DNA of 64,000 bases. Source: Phragmites australis (Eukaryota > Streptophyta > Magnoliopsida > Poales > Poaceae). Position numbers and translations under genes: made by a program. Below the pieces are notes generated by a model, which saw only the letters and a program-made list of their open reading frames with translations, did no database searches and was not told the DNA's origin. Position 1 is the stretch's first letter, and the number at the start of each line of letters is the position of its first letter. The stretch lies in contig NC_084923.1 in assembly GCF_958298935.1 (NCBI RefSeq), positions 35,990,501-36,054,500 on the forward strand, written 5' to 3'. Positions 1 to 11,102 of this stretch are shown in pieces.

Positions 1-400
1 GGAGTATGTTGGACTTAATCCTGGTCGTGGGCCTCGGGGATTCTTTTTACACAGCTTGGAGCTGTATTCAAGTAAGAGTCTTAGTTCGAATGTGTTTAGG
101 ACTTTGTAACGTGCGGTGTGCACGGGTCTAGTTCGAGTCAGAATTAGAGTCCAGAATCAAGGATCATGGGATGGCACGATTCATGTTATGATTCGGAGTT
201 AGCCGATCACTATAAATATAGATTTGTAATCCCTGGATTGTATGCTAAGATAAGTCAAAAATGTCGCAAGTTCATATAAGTTGAGTAGAGTCATAAAATT
301 TCCTCCAGAGAGTTTTTTAATCCTGCTTCTCTGTTCTCATTGAGTTTTCATCCTTGTATCCACGCTGGGAAGTTTGAGACTCACGTATAGCCACATGATC
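1..400 (+). other. LTR-like non-coding sequence
   Basis: No credible coding region is seen. A TATA-like CACTATAAATATAG lies near position 209 in AT-rich sequence, followed by pyrimidine-rich transcript-leader-like sequence, which is how grass LTR promoter (U3-R) regions usually look. No terminal TG..CA, target-site duplication or second copy could be found here, so the LTR reading is only an inference from style. Confidence 0.25.
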
Positions 401-674
401 GCGTGATCGAGTTTGTACGCGGTGGACACGTGGACGAGTACAACACGACTGGTCACTCGGGTAATCACTCGGGTAATCACTCTGGTACTATTGGTCGCTT
501 ACGTGGTCAGAGGACTGGTTGTTCGCTCACAGCCGCAAATCTCCGGACTGGTCATGCTTGGACACGTACTAGTCAGTCTCGTACTGGTCGGGGTCAAAGA
601 GACCGTGGTCGGATACGAGGTGGTCGTGTGCGCGATCCTATGGGTCGTCGATACCCAACAGTGTCGGGCTCCCG

Positions 675-2045
675 ATGAGCCCTACGCGCCCCACGGATGC
701 CAGTCTGCTGGTCTTTGCGGCATCCCCAGCAAACTCGCGAGATAACCTCTCTCCGCCCATGATGGCCTCACCCGTTCGGATGTCCTCCCCCCGAGCAGTG
801 GCGCCAGCAGATCATACCGATGCAGGCAGCGATGACGAGGAGGAAGTGGAGAGCGACTCCAACTTCGATGATGGGCCTCTCAACTTTGTGGAGATCTGGG
901 TCTCCCAGGGTCGCTGGGCCGACGCGATGCATTTTGCCTATGCGTTCCTCAGCCCGAACACAGCGGCCAACCCATCTTTGTTCATACGCGACGCCTTCCA
1001 CTCGATTGCCCCTGGCCTTCGCTTGAATGTTCTTCCGTCATCTTGTGGGGCCATGTTGCTCCGCTTCGGCACCATTCCGGATCGTCAGCTTGCCATGAGC
1101 CTGGCCCCACTACTTCACGATGGTGAGCACCTGGACCTCGAGCGCTCAGTGGAGACCTAGAACCAGTTCCTCCGCTTGCTCGAGTGGCTTGATCACCTGT
1201 TCATTCTCGACTTCCCCCTCACGTTCTGGTTGGAGGGCAACATACGTGCTGTCTTTTGTAGCTTCGGCACCGTCGCTGAGCTCGACCCTACCTACCTCAA
1301 CGGGTTCGATTGCTCCTCACTCCACTTCACCATCGAGCTACATAGGTAGCTTGACATCCCAGACGACATGTGGATCATGTGCCCTAGTGGTTCGAGCTCC
1401 ATTGTTCGCGTAACCACCCCGCGGGTTTGGCTATGTGCTGAACAATTGGACACTTTCAGCAACCTGGTCCCATTCTTTGGGCCGCCACCACCTACTCCGG
1501 CAACAAACCCTAATCTCCCCATACATGAGCCCGCCACCCCACCTTCCTTCCCCTACCACCGCGTGTTCACTCCTCCACAATAGGGCAGCATCCTTGCCGC
1601 CTCCTACTTGAACTTGCCTGCCTCTTTCTTCGTGGGCTTCATCCATGAGTACCCTCTTGCCCCATTTCCTTCGCTTCCACTGGTGATCACGATCACCACG
1701 CACACTCCGACGACCACGGCTGCCCCACTGCTGCTAGCCTGGCACCCAGAGGCTCTGGCGGGCACTCGCGCCCGGGGCATTGGTGCTCGTTGCAGCTAGC
1801 ATCTGGCGACAAAGGAGCCCACCCACTTCATGGATATGACCATGCGTGTGGTGCAGCTCAAAGCACTGCAGAACAACCTTGCATCATGCTCCTATGAGTT
1901 GAAGATGCTCGTCACGAAGAAGAATCCTATGCACAGGACCAAGAAGCCAATCTCTCATGCAGATCTTTGCAAGATCATTGCAGTGGCTGGCATGGGCAAG
2001 ACTGCCACTGTTGCCCAGGATTCGGTGTCGGTTGCTAAGGGATGA
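675..2045 (+). pseudogene. LINE ORF1-like gag/RRM-type protein, broken
   Basis: The first 161 codons read openly (675-1160). They start with a Pro/Ser-rich and acidic N-terminus (DDEEEVESDSNFDD), then the conserved stretch found in grass LINE ORF1 proteins: an 'AFHSIAPGLRL' segment, SSCGAMLLRFGTIPDRQLAM, and 'PLLHDGEHLDLE'. After the stop at 1158-1160 the same protein continues (FLRLLEWLDHLFILDFP, then FGTVAELDPTYLNGF, DIPDDMWI) to about 1,450, interrupted by a TAG near 1,347. A Pro-rich linker follows. A later conserved block at 1830-2045 (MTMRVVQLKALQNNLASC) is also typical of these proteins. The likely role was RNA binding in the LINE particle. At least two in-frame stops make it non-functional. 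Confidence 0.75.
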
Positions 2046-2284
2046 TCGCCAAAGCGAGTGTTAGCACGCGGACTATTGCTTTGCCACATCCTGTTAGCAT
2101 ACAAATGGTCTTTGTTGTGCGTCGTTATGTCATCTATGGTTGGTCACGTGTCTTCATTAGGTTGTCTCTTCTCCTCGTTAGGCTCGACGTGTGTGCGTCC
2201 CTGTCTCTCACCATGGTTGGTGCTCGAGTAGCGGCCCTAGTTGCTTGTTGTAGCTCGGTGCTCCCGACCTCCCAATGACATCGA

Positions 2285-4300
2285 ATGCTCGTGTGTTTAA
2301 CTTGGAGTCATGGAATGTCCACGGCTTCGGCCCTAGCTTCTACTAGGTGGTCGGGCGCACCATCGAGCTGTGGGTCATGGAGTTTCTCCACTCCTTTCAG
2401 GATGGCACAACTGATCTTGAGCGCATCACCCACTCCTACATGGTGCTGCTCCCCAAGCACGCCAGCGCGGTCACCGTGGATGCGTTTTGTCCAATCTGCC
2501 TACAGAACTACAGCCTCAAGCTCGTGGCGAAGATGCTTTGTCTCCCCTCTGCAGCATGAGATCCCAACATTGGTCCACGTTGATTAGACCGGCTTCATCT
2601 GTGGCTGATCCATCTCCGAGAACTTAATCTACGCCCTGGAATTGGTTCAATGCTGTGACAAGCGAAGAGTCGCGACTCTTGTCCTCAAGTTGGACTTTGC
2701 AAAATCTTTCGACACGGTCAATTGGGACAACCTCTTCATGACAATGTCAGTGTGGGGCTTCCCTGACCAATGGCAGACATGGATCAACAATCTCCTCACA
2801 CGTCCAAGTCCGTCGTCGTGGTCAATGGCTGCCCGGGACCATAGATCACATGCCACCACGGATTACGCCAAGGGGACCCTCTCTCCCCTTACCTGTTCAT
2901 TCTCATCGCTGATGTGCTGCAAGTGTTGATCAAGGCCAACGACGGAGTGCGCCACCTAATCGCCGAACACCTTAGCTGTCTAGTGCTCCAATATGCGAAC
3001 AACACCCTCATTTTGCTCTAGGCTGACCTCCAAGACGTCACTCACCTCAAGCGCCTGCTCGTCGCCTTCTCCCTAGCCACTAGACTTTAGATCAATTTTT
3101 GGAGAGAGTTTGTGAGTCGTGCCTATGTGCTTGGCTGTCGGCGGGAGGGTTTCCCCAGACATACCTTGGGCTCCCTCTCTCCACTGAGAAGCTTCGGTTG
3201 ACAACCTTCTCACCTATCATCACCAAGGCTGACAAATACCTCGTTGGATGGCAAGTGTCCCTGCTTGGCCCACTTGGCTGCACTGTCCTCGTCAATGTGG
3301 TCCTCAGCAGCCTACCCACTTATGCCATGTGCGCTCTTGAATTGTCGCCCAGCGTGGTGACCGCCCTATATGCGCGCCGTCGTGCGTTCCTCTAGTCCGG
3401 TGAGGATAAAATCAGCAAGGCTCCATGTCTCGTGGCTTGGGATAAGGTTTGCCAGCCACGGGAGGAAGGCGGCCTCGGCGTGATGGACCTTCGCGTCCAG
3501 AACAATTGCCTCCTGCTAAAGGTGCTCTACAGGCTGCCCAACCCCGGAGACTCGTCATGGGTGCACTAGGTGCGCGCGCACATTGACCTCTCTACTATGG
3601 AAGGTGAGCTCGAAGGTGCACACTGGCCTTCCCTCTAGGGGCTCCTGCCGCGTATCGTGTGCTCACCATGGTAGCCTTGGGTGACAACCAATCTACCTCG
3701 TTCTGGGAGGATGAATGGCTCAGTAGTGGGTGACTTGCCGATGCCTACCCTACTCCACATAGCCATGCCACTAACACTATGGCGTCGGTCCGCACGGTGC
3801 TCTCCAAGGTTCTTCCTGCACATTTGGTCCCGCGCCTCTCTCACGCGGCCATCATGGAACTTGCGGAGGTCCATCGATGGTGTCGAATTATCGGTAATTG
3901 AGGATACTCGATGTTCCCCCCTTGCTCACTGCTCAAGGTGCCCTCCCTACCGCTCCCATCTACAAGATTCTCAAGACTGAACGTGACGAGCACTACGCCT
4001 ACTACGCTTTTGTGTGGCGAAATCGAGCGCTGCCGAGGGTCCAATTCTTCACTTAGTTGTTTGTTGGTTCAGGAGAGGATCCAATGCAAAGTCAAACTGT
4101 TGCTCAAAAACATTGTGAAGGATGCCACCTGTGATCTCTGTGGCAATGCACTGGAGACCGCTGACCACATCATCTTTGAGTGCCCCTTCGCACACTCGGC
4201 CTGGGCTGCTTTACAAGTGTTCGTCCTTGGGGCATTGAGCGTTCCCTGCCTTTGGGAGGTGACACAGCTGGAGCACATCCCACCCCTGCACTCGACGTGA
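2285..4300 (+). pseudogene. LINE ORF2 reverse transcriptase, EN-less and dead
   Basis: The reading begins with an endonuclease-start motif (ESWNVHGFG) and within a few codons jumps to reverse-transcriptase sequence (VMEFLHSFQDGTTDLERI, PICLQNYSLKLVAKML), so the endonuclease and the first part of RT are deleted. RT block A is present (KLDFAKSFDTVNWDNL, near 2,690). After a frameshift the 'QGDP'-type block lies near 2,865. The catalytic YADD box at 2992-3003 reads YANN. Later blocks are FPQTYLGLPLSTEKL (3,150) and a zinc-binding C-terminus with CDLCGNALETADHIIFECP (4,135). Stops include TAG right after YANNTLILL. The protein would have reverse transcribed LINE RNA; here it cannot. Confidence 0.85.
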
Positions 4301-4479
4301 TCCCTTCTTCTCTGTTGCTGGCAACTTTGGAAGCATAGGAACGAGGTGGTCTTGCGGTCCGCCAGCCTCTCACTCCCCCAGTTTGGCGCTGCCGGTTACC
4401 ACGAGACGACTGGCATGTTGCGAACACCTGGTGCTTCGCTTTTTCCCCTTCAATGTAACCCCGTAGTGATCTCTTGACA

Positions 4480-4576
4480 AACTCCCTATATGTAATCCCT
4501 CGGGCCTCTTTTGGGCCACTATTCTCGTAATGGAATCCAGGTGGGGATACTCTCCCCCCGTTGATCGTAAAAAAAC
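4480..4576 (+). terminator. LINE 3' tail with A-run
   Basis: The text GGTGGGGATACTCTCCCC followed by GTTGATCGTAAAAAAA resembles the end of the 3' UTR of grass LINEs, with the short A-run as the remnant of the priming poly(A). No poly(A) signal or target duplication is obvious. Confidence 0.55.
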
Positions 4577-5219
4577 ATTTGTTTTCATATTTTAAAATGA
4601 ATACAAATTAAATATGTATATGAAATGAATGTTATGCAAATGTGAATATGAATTGAATATCTATTCAGTCTCATTGGATGCAGATATCCTTGTAACTTCT
4701 GTGATGTGAAGACAATAGTGACGCTTTATCCTTGTAGAATTGCACTTACTCATTTAATTTGACTTATTTCACATGAAAGAGCATGAATTCATTAAATAAT
4801 GACTACTACTCCAATATTTAGGCATATTAAAAAATATATGTATGATGCTACCGCAAATATGAATATGAATATGGATAGTTCGGATGTCGAACGACGAAAC
4901 TCTGCACCGCATCCCCATCCATATTTTTCTTTACTCGTTTTTGAATGCAAATACGAATAACGCGGATTTGTAGATCGGTTGGGAGAATCTATACCATATT
5001 TGCTCTTAGCTGGATACGAATGTGAGAAACAAAGTTGAAATATGTCTTGGTTTACTTGTGATGAATGATTGACATTGGTATTTATTTGGCTTGATGATCT
5101 TCGATTTTGCATGAGCTTTGATGTGATTTGAATTGATTTGGGAATTTATTTGAGCATATTGATTATGGACTAACTGGAATTGAAGTTGGAGATATGTGTT
5201 TGCTTGTCTCATGATGTGC
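4577..5219. other. AT-rich sequence without a gene
   Basis: I see no coding region, RNA gene or recognisable repeat end. The sequence is AT-rich with short ATGAATATGAATATG-like runs (4,860), which look like decayed simple repeats. Confidence 0.5.
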
Positions 5220-6480
5220 AGGTGATGGATGCAACTTGACGATCAACAGCGGGATGATCGGGGCTAAGCGAAGTGCTTGGTGCCGGATGATCAAGGAGGC
5301 CGGGCGGAGTCAAGGGTGATTCTAGCTGAACACGTGGAGGTCAAGCAAAGCATGGAACGCGGATGGAGACGGCGTGTTGATAAAGTCAAGCGAAGGGGAT
5401 GCCGGTGCAAATGATAAGGCGACCCGAGGGATCGGAAGCGGGAGATATTTGCGGGCGGTCAGGATCGTATGATGGAGTACACGTGTCGACATTGAAGCGC
5501 TTGCTTAAGGTGTAAGCAAGGCGGCGAGTCACGCTTTGAGAAGCATGCAGGCGGTTTCGTAGTTTGGCCTCAAAACCGTGGGAGGACTGGAGGAGTACGT
5601 AGCACCATCGTAAAGCTTGCGTCGAGACGAAGCTAAGTCGTGAAGGCACTGCGGCCGTCCAATGAATAGATAAAAAATAGACCAAAATACCCTCGGTGGT
5701 AGGTAGGAGTGTACTACAAGAAAGTAGTATTTTAGAAAAAAGCTAGAAAACTTAGATATCAAGTTTTCTAAGTCTATAAATAGAGGGGTAGGGCTATAAG
5801 AGAGTTTGAACTAGCTACTTGAGCCCCTTTGTGCCACCTATTTGAGAGTTTAGAGCTAGGTTTTTAGAGAAGAGAAGGATGAATGCTTAGCCTATGTAAT
5901 ATGTGAGAGTTTTGAGAGATAAATCTTTGTAATTCGTCTAAAATATGGTTGACCTTTTTAAGTAATAAAGTTTATGTTTTTACATATACTTGAATATTCC
6001 CCTCCTCCTTCTAGTTTCACTCTATTGGTTCTCTTGCAAGTTTGCAAGTTTTTTGTTTCCGGTTTTGATTTTCGTTTTAGTTTTTCGGCTGAAATTTTAG
6101 CATCTTATGAGGTCATTCTTTTTTTTGCTAGAGGCATAAAATTCGCATACACACGCTTACGTGATGGAGTCTTGAATTCCCTTGCCTCTAGATAATTAAT
6201 TTAGAGAGTTTCGTTGCTCGGTGTTCATCTTTTCTTATTTTTTTGCAAGTTGTGATCTTTCGAGTGCTAAGACACATGGATTGATCTTAAATGGAACCTA
6301 TGGTTCATATACCATCCGTGGAGTCATGTTGCCTTGATTTTCTCTTGTTAAAACTTCTCTCTATTTTTACTTTCACTTAAGTTTTGAGGTACGTTGGTTG
6401 ATCTAAATAGGAGAAAGCTATCGATTTCGAAAATTTTTATTAAAACGTCTATTCACCTCTCTCTGGCCAACAATCTCATT
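5220..6480 (+). mobile_element. Possible solo LTR of a Copia-like element
   Basis: A promoter-like CTATAAATAGAGGGG lies at 5,774, followed about 200 bases later by AATAAAG (5,964), as in the U3-R order of a plant LTR. The right part ends in ACGTCTATTCACCTCTCTC (6,450), which resembles the CTATTCACCCCCCTCTAG end that many grass Copia LTRs carry. ATTGGTATC at 6,509 recalls a primer-binding site, but no matching gag-pol follows. Boundaries and target duplication were not resolved. No protein-coding sequence is seen. Confidence 0.4.
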
Positions 6481-8170
6481 CCTACATAATGTAAAATAAT
6501 ACGGATCATTGGTATCCGCTTTCCACCCTACTTGAGCTCGAATATGTGTTCAGAGCTTGACCCTTTTTTTTATGCACACGTTTATCTCCCAAATTTTCAA
6601 GCCTAACTCGAGCTTACTCGAGCTTTTATACAAGCTTGTATATCGAAGATTATATTCGCTCAGCTTTTTCGAAACGAATTCGAGCTTAACCTAACAGTTG
6701 TGGAACTTTATAGAGTCGAGCATGAGCCAAACTCTTACCTTGAAGGCCTTTGTTGAGGTCGGGCCCTACTCAGAATTAGTTAAACTGTCGGGCATCAATC
6801 ATCTGATGTAGGTGGTCGCTGCACGCGTGTGTCCTAGGTTTCTGTATGTGCGCGGTGGCCCTTACCAACCCAAGCATGCACGAGCGCACACGTACGCCAG
6901 CAGCGTATGCTCCGCCCTCGTGATCGACAAGTCACATGTTTCACTAGTAATCATGTGGGCATTTCTAATGCCAGCCTTCCTGGTGATCATTTCTCACCAC
7001 ACACACTATCTTGTGATCTATATGGAGCCGACATGGCACGGAGCATGGATTAGAATTTTTCATCAGGTGAATGTAATGGGAATAAAATACTCGCTGAGGA
7101 GCTCTCTCTATCGCTTCCAGACCGTTCCCTCTGTGAACAGTAGAAAGCGGTGCTTCAACAGGCGATTCATCCCTGGCATTGGCCCCTTCGGCTCCCCCTC
7201 TCCTTTGGTGGCCTTTTGGTTCCGGAGGGGCTGTGGAAGCAAGGGTTCGACGGCCATTTGTAGTATTTCTATCTTTAGGTTGTAGATCTAGCTATTAGGT
7301 TTGTAGTTTCTTCACCCCCATGGAGACGAGTTTGGATAGGGTATTTTCGTCCTTGCTCAGTTTCTCTTTTGGTGGTGCTATCTCTGATGTCAATGATAGT
7401 GGTGCATGGTGTCGGTGTCGCAATGATGCACTGCGGTTTCCCTTGACGTGGAGCTCGGTGCCAGCCGTGGCGCTGTGGGCCTTGTCCAAGCCGTCTTGGC
7501 TGGGTTCAGGCCATTTGGGCCGCTCGGAGAGGAGGACAAGGACGGGGAGGCTACGAGTGCAAGCACTGGTAGCACGACCAGTGTCTTCCAGTGGTGCATC
7601 GATCAGTGGCCGCCTTCTGTGTGGTTTTAGTGAGGTTTTTGAGGCTTTTGTTTCTCCGAGCGGCCGATGTCGTGCTGTTGTTGCTTCTTGTTTATGGCTG
7701 TGCTTTGAGTGTGGTAGATGTTGTTTGCTAGAGCTCCGGTGTTGTAGCTGGAGATGCTGGCCTTTTCTGTGGAGGGATTTGGTATTGATGCCATTCTTTT
7801 GGTGGGTTGCTGTTCCGGGTCAAAGGCTTTTTTGCAGTTGGTCGCGGAGGACCTGGTTTTCCTGTGTTTGAGCTGGTGACGCAATGGCCGATTCACATTC
7901 AATTGTCTAGATGTGCTTGGGTAATGATTTCAGAGTGCTGGATGTTACAGCGTTTCCAATGCTTGGATTTAGTCGACGGTTTCAGCGCGAGGGGCCCGCT
8001 TCATGGTCTCGACTCGTTCTAAACGGCGGAGATTGTCGGAGCTGAAGAAGATGATCAATGATCTGGATTTGTTTTCCTTGTTTTTCTTGTTTTCCAAAAC
8101 CCTTTAGGTATCTGTAGGGTTTGGGGATATAATGTGCTTCTATTTTAATATAAACTCTTTCCCAGTGCAA
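6481..8170 (+). other. Unresolved repeat-like region, possible LINE 3' end
   Basis: Open frames exist (6812-7285, 7320-7871), but I recognise no domain in them and they look like chance frames in moderately GC-rich DNA. The end of the stretch (TTTAATATAAACTCTTTCC near 8,145) looks like the 3' tail of some grass LINEs. Around 6,600-6,720 there is a cluster of CGAGCTT motifs typical of decayed palindromic repeats. No confident identity. Confidence 0.25.
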
Positions 8171-8417
8171 CAATATAATGTGAATAAGTGCATTTCAATT
8201 TAGGGAATTTAATTAGATAATTTAAAAATTTTGGTATAGATTTAAATATGATGAACATGCTTCATTTCTTAAAAAAGATATACGTATTTTCAGAAATCTG
8301 ATAGGATCGTGACTCCATGATCCGATCTTGTAAAAAAAAGATCCTACTTACTTTGGTGATCCTCACAATCTTGGTCCCTAGCACAGAGTGCAATCCTAGG
8401 TGTTGATCCCTGGTATT

Positions 8418-8728
8418 AGAGTCTGTTTGGTTAGGTTTATACTTTTTCAAAAATTGTTTTTAAAAGCTGATGTTGAAAAGGTGTCTATAGAAAAACTGTT
8501 TTCTAATTGGTCTTTGATGCAGATAAAATATATAAAATATATAATATCTCTTATAACATCATCCCTCAGAAACAATAAAAATTCTCCAAATTAGGTTCTA
8601 ACTTCTAGTATAATGATATTTTTTTTACTAATTTTTACTTCTCATAAGTTATTTTCAGAAATAAACTGTTTAGTTCAGTCATCTGCCTCTGAGTAGCAAA
8701 AGCTACACGAAGCTGAACCAAATAAAAA
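8418..8728. mobile_element. MITE-like element, uncertain
   Basis: The stretch starts GTCTGTTTGGTTAGG and ends GAAGCTGAACCAAATAAA; the reverse complement of the end (TTTATTTGGTTCAGC) resembles the start, as in MITEs with CTGTTTGG-type termini. The interior is AT-rich and non-coding. A target duplication was not identified, so this is tentative. Confidence 0.35.
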
Positions 8729-9839
8729 TTACATTACCTTGTGCGAAGTACCACAATGAATAACTTATCTGGTCCGAAGCACAATTTTCTATAATAATAA
8801 AAGAATAACGTTAGTATGTAAATATCAGGAATACCGTAAGTACAGATGAGAACTAATCATTATGTTCCAATAATGGATCCCTTGCACATACATTTGCATT
8901 GATCTGACACTTGATCTTAGCCACAATAGTCTCAAACATGACTATCGACGCATGAGGCATGACTCACACCAATCGATCTCCATCCGTCTCGCTGTGGATT
9001 TTGATTGAGGCACTATCGCTATCGATCTGTTGTGCTGATCGACACAATGAATGTATCTTGCTGTCCTATCCGTCCCTTTGCGTAAGATTATAGACATGCA
9101 TAAATGGAGTTACACTACGAGTCTATATCTCAATGATCGCAAACATGTCGATCACATGCTTTTGCGTGATTGCCCGCACCCCGTCTTGAGATGTACAGGC
9201 CGATGATCCCTACATGGACTATTCATCTTCGCTGTTCCTATAGAGAACCCATAAGGGTTTGCCATCCTAGTGTACCAGGCTGACAAGTATAGTGTTGTAG
9301 TCAGGCCAGTCCTGGAGGGGGACAAGTGGAGTGTCCGCGGCTCTCAAAATCAAGGGGTCCCCCTGTGTGCAAGGGCTTTGATCTTTGGCCAGTCAAAAAA
9401 AGCATTCCTTTACAGTAGGTTAGACAATTAGTATTGCCATCTGGCGATCTTGTCGTAAGCTTGGGAGTCTGGGACACAAGGATCTCAACTTCTCGTCTCC
9501 TTGAGACAGTGGGACTCCGAGGAGAGAAAGCGGAGTTGACAGCACGTTAGTGACGCCACCAAAAACATTATCATGCTAAATCTCCCAATCAACCGGTCTA
9601 CTGTCGATGTCAAGGTAAGAAAATTCTCACACACAAACTTGTTCTTTATCAAATGATCGATGCAAGAAAACGGGATTATCTCACTCTCATTTGTTATTTT
9701 GTTTCACGCGGAGTTATCGAGCTTGTCCTCCAGGTTGCGCTTCGCCGCACGGAGGGTGACGATCTCATCCGTGTGGTGACTCGAAAATAATTTTTAATGC
9801 ACAAAATATTATCTTTATAATTTATATATTAATTATATC
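8729..9839. other. Gene-poor sequence; short U2-like match
   Basis: No gene is supported. Reverse-complementing 8907-8923 gives TGGCTAAGATCAAGTGT, identical over 17 bases to the conserved 5' part of U2 snRNA, but the flanks do not continue the match. Around 9,715-9,780 the minus strand reads a short Glu/Lys/Leu-rich coiled-coil-like peptide (HTDEIVTLRAAKRNLEDKL), a style common in the tail of grass retrotransposon gag-like proteins. It is too short to call. Confidence 0.4.
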
Positions 9840-10500
9840 GAGGGTTGCCCTTGACAATGATAACAGGGTATACCTGATGACGGACGCATGATCAGTGACC
9901 TAAAGCCGTATGTCCTAGCTGCGTGTGTGTGATGAACTCAAGAACACCAAAGGTTATTCAGGTTCAGATCTCCCTAAGGATAATAGTCCTACATCCTGTG
10001 TATTTTTTGATATGGGTCTGAATAAACTGGATACACTCCCTTTCTTCTCTGTGTCTCCCTCCCTTTATATATTCGAGGGAGAGAGGACTTACATAGAGAC
10101 CCAAGCAAGACCCAGGTCTAGCTAATCCTTCTAACCTATGTCCATCATTACGGTGAGTAGCCACATTCCACTTGCCCTGTTGGTCTACAAGGTATATGCC
10201 ATCGGTCCAACGCCCGAGCCATCCTTATTGCATGGTCTGCCAGTTTCCGTCCCCACGTGCCATCTGCGCTCTTGCAAAACCTACTGCCACGCTTTGTCAG
10301 GCTGTCCCGTAGTGTTTAATGATATCGGACGGGACACGGTAAGCCTCTGCCAGCCATGTCTAGGTCCGCTTGGAAGGACGACCTGTGTAAGAGATAACAC
10401 TTGAATGGAAAAGTATGTAATGAAATTAGACTGATTAGGCACATACCTGCCTCACGACTAGAGAAACTTGGTTGCGGGGTTTCCCTCTGAGACCTGTGAT
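9840..10500. mobile_element. Possible LTR fragment near the PF04195 gene
   Basis: CCCTTTATATATTCGAGGGA (10,062) is TATA-like inside a short palindrome. The surrounding 'GGTTCAGATCTCCCTAAGG' wording is reminiscent of grass Gypsy LTRs that accompany PF04195-type gag-like genes, one of which lies 600 bases to the right. No paired LTR was found. Confidence 0.3.
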
Positions 10501-11102
10501 TGGTCGAAGAAACTGGTCATGTGGTCGCTGGCTGGACACAACGGAGGACCATGCTCCTGCCCAATCATAACATGTAGAAAATGCTGATATTTGACCACCG
10601 TAGGTCCCCCTGCTAGGGGACCCTATTATTCTTTACATGGATTGTAGTCCCTAAGCTCCCTCGCAGATACGGTAGATGGAGCAATTTGTCATGTGGTCAA
10701 ACCCAGTCATACCATGAGTTCGCCCAAGAAGTGGTTGGCGATATGGTCTACTTTCATGGTTGGCTCAGAAAACCACATCCTGAGGGGAGATTAAACGTCT
10801 GGAAAGAGAGAATCCTGGGAGAGAGAGAAAAGGAAGGCGTGTGCGTGGGAGAGGATCGTGGGAGAGAGAAACTTTAATTGCCGCAAGATCCGAGAGGATT
10901 TTGGTTCCCCATGCGGCCTCTTGAATTCTGAAACAGCTAGGCTCGCGGCGGTTGGGATATCGCATGGGCCCTATAAGTTGGACAGCCAAAGGCTCCCCAC
11001 GAAACTTTTCGCCATCTCCCCATCACCAAGCCCTAGAACCCAGCACCCATCGCCTTCTTTTTCATCAGAGCTTTCCTTACAGCCCCCTCCCCCAGAAATC
11101 TC

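Larger units (their letters stand above)
675..4576 (+). mobile_element. Degenerate L1-type LINE, internally deleted
   Basis: This is a grass LINE (non-LTR retrotransposon) remnant. In order it holds an ORF1-like gag/RRM-type region, a short stretch that begins the endonuclease region, the later part of the reverse transcriptase, a reverse-transcriptase zinc-binding domain and a 3' tail ending in a short A-run after GTTGATCGT. The reading frame is broken many times by stops and shifts. The endonuclease domain is missing through an internal deletion near 2,325. The 5' boundary and flanking target duplication were not found, so the start given is the first recognisable coding ATG. Confidence 0.85.

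Noticed and set aside
403..745. Two overlapping frames of 91 and 110 codons (Gly/Arg/Val-rich)
   Set aside because: They arise from a short internal repeat (GGTCACTCGGGTAATCACTC) and have no recognisable domain.
7320..7871. 183-codon Cys/Trp/Phe-rich frame
   Set aside because: Low-complexity composition, no known domain, and competing frames of similar length on both strands.
8907..8923. U2 snRNA gene
   Set aside because: Only 17 bases match; the 5' end and the rest of U2 are absent.
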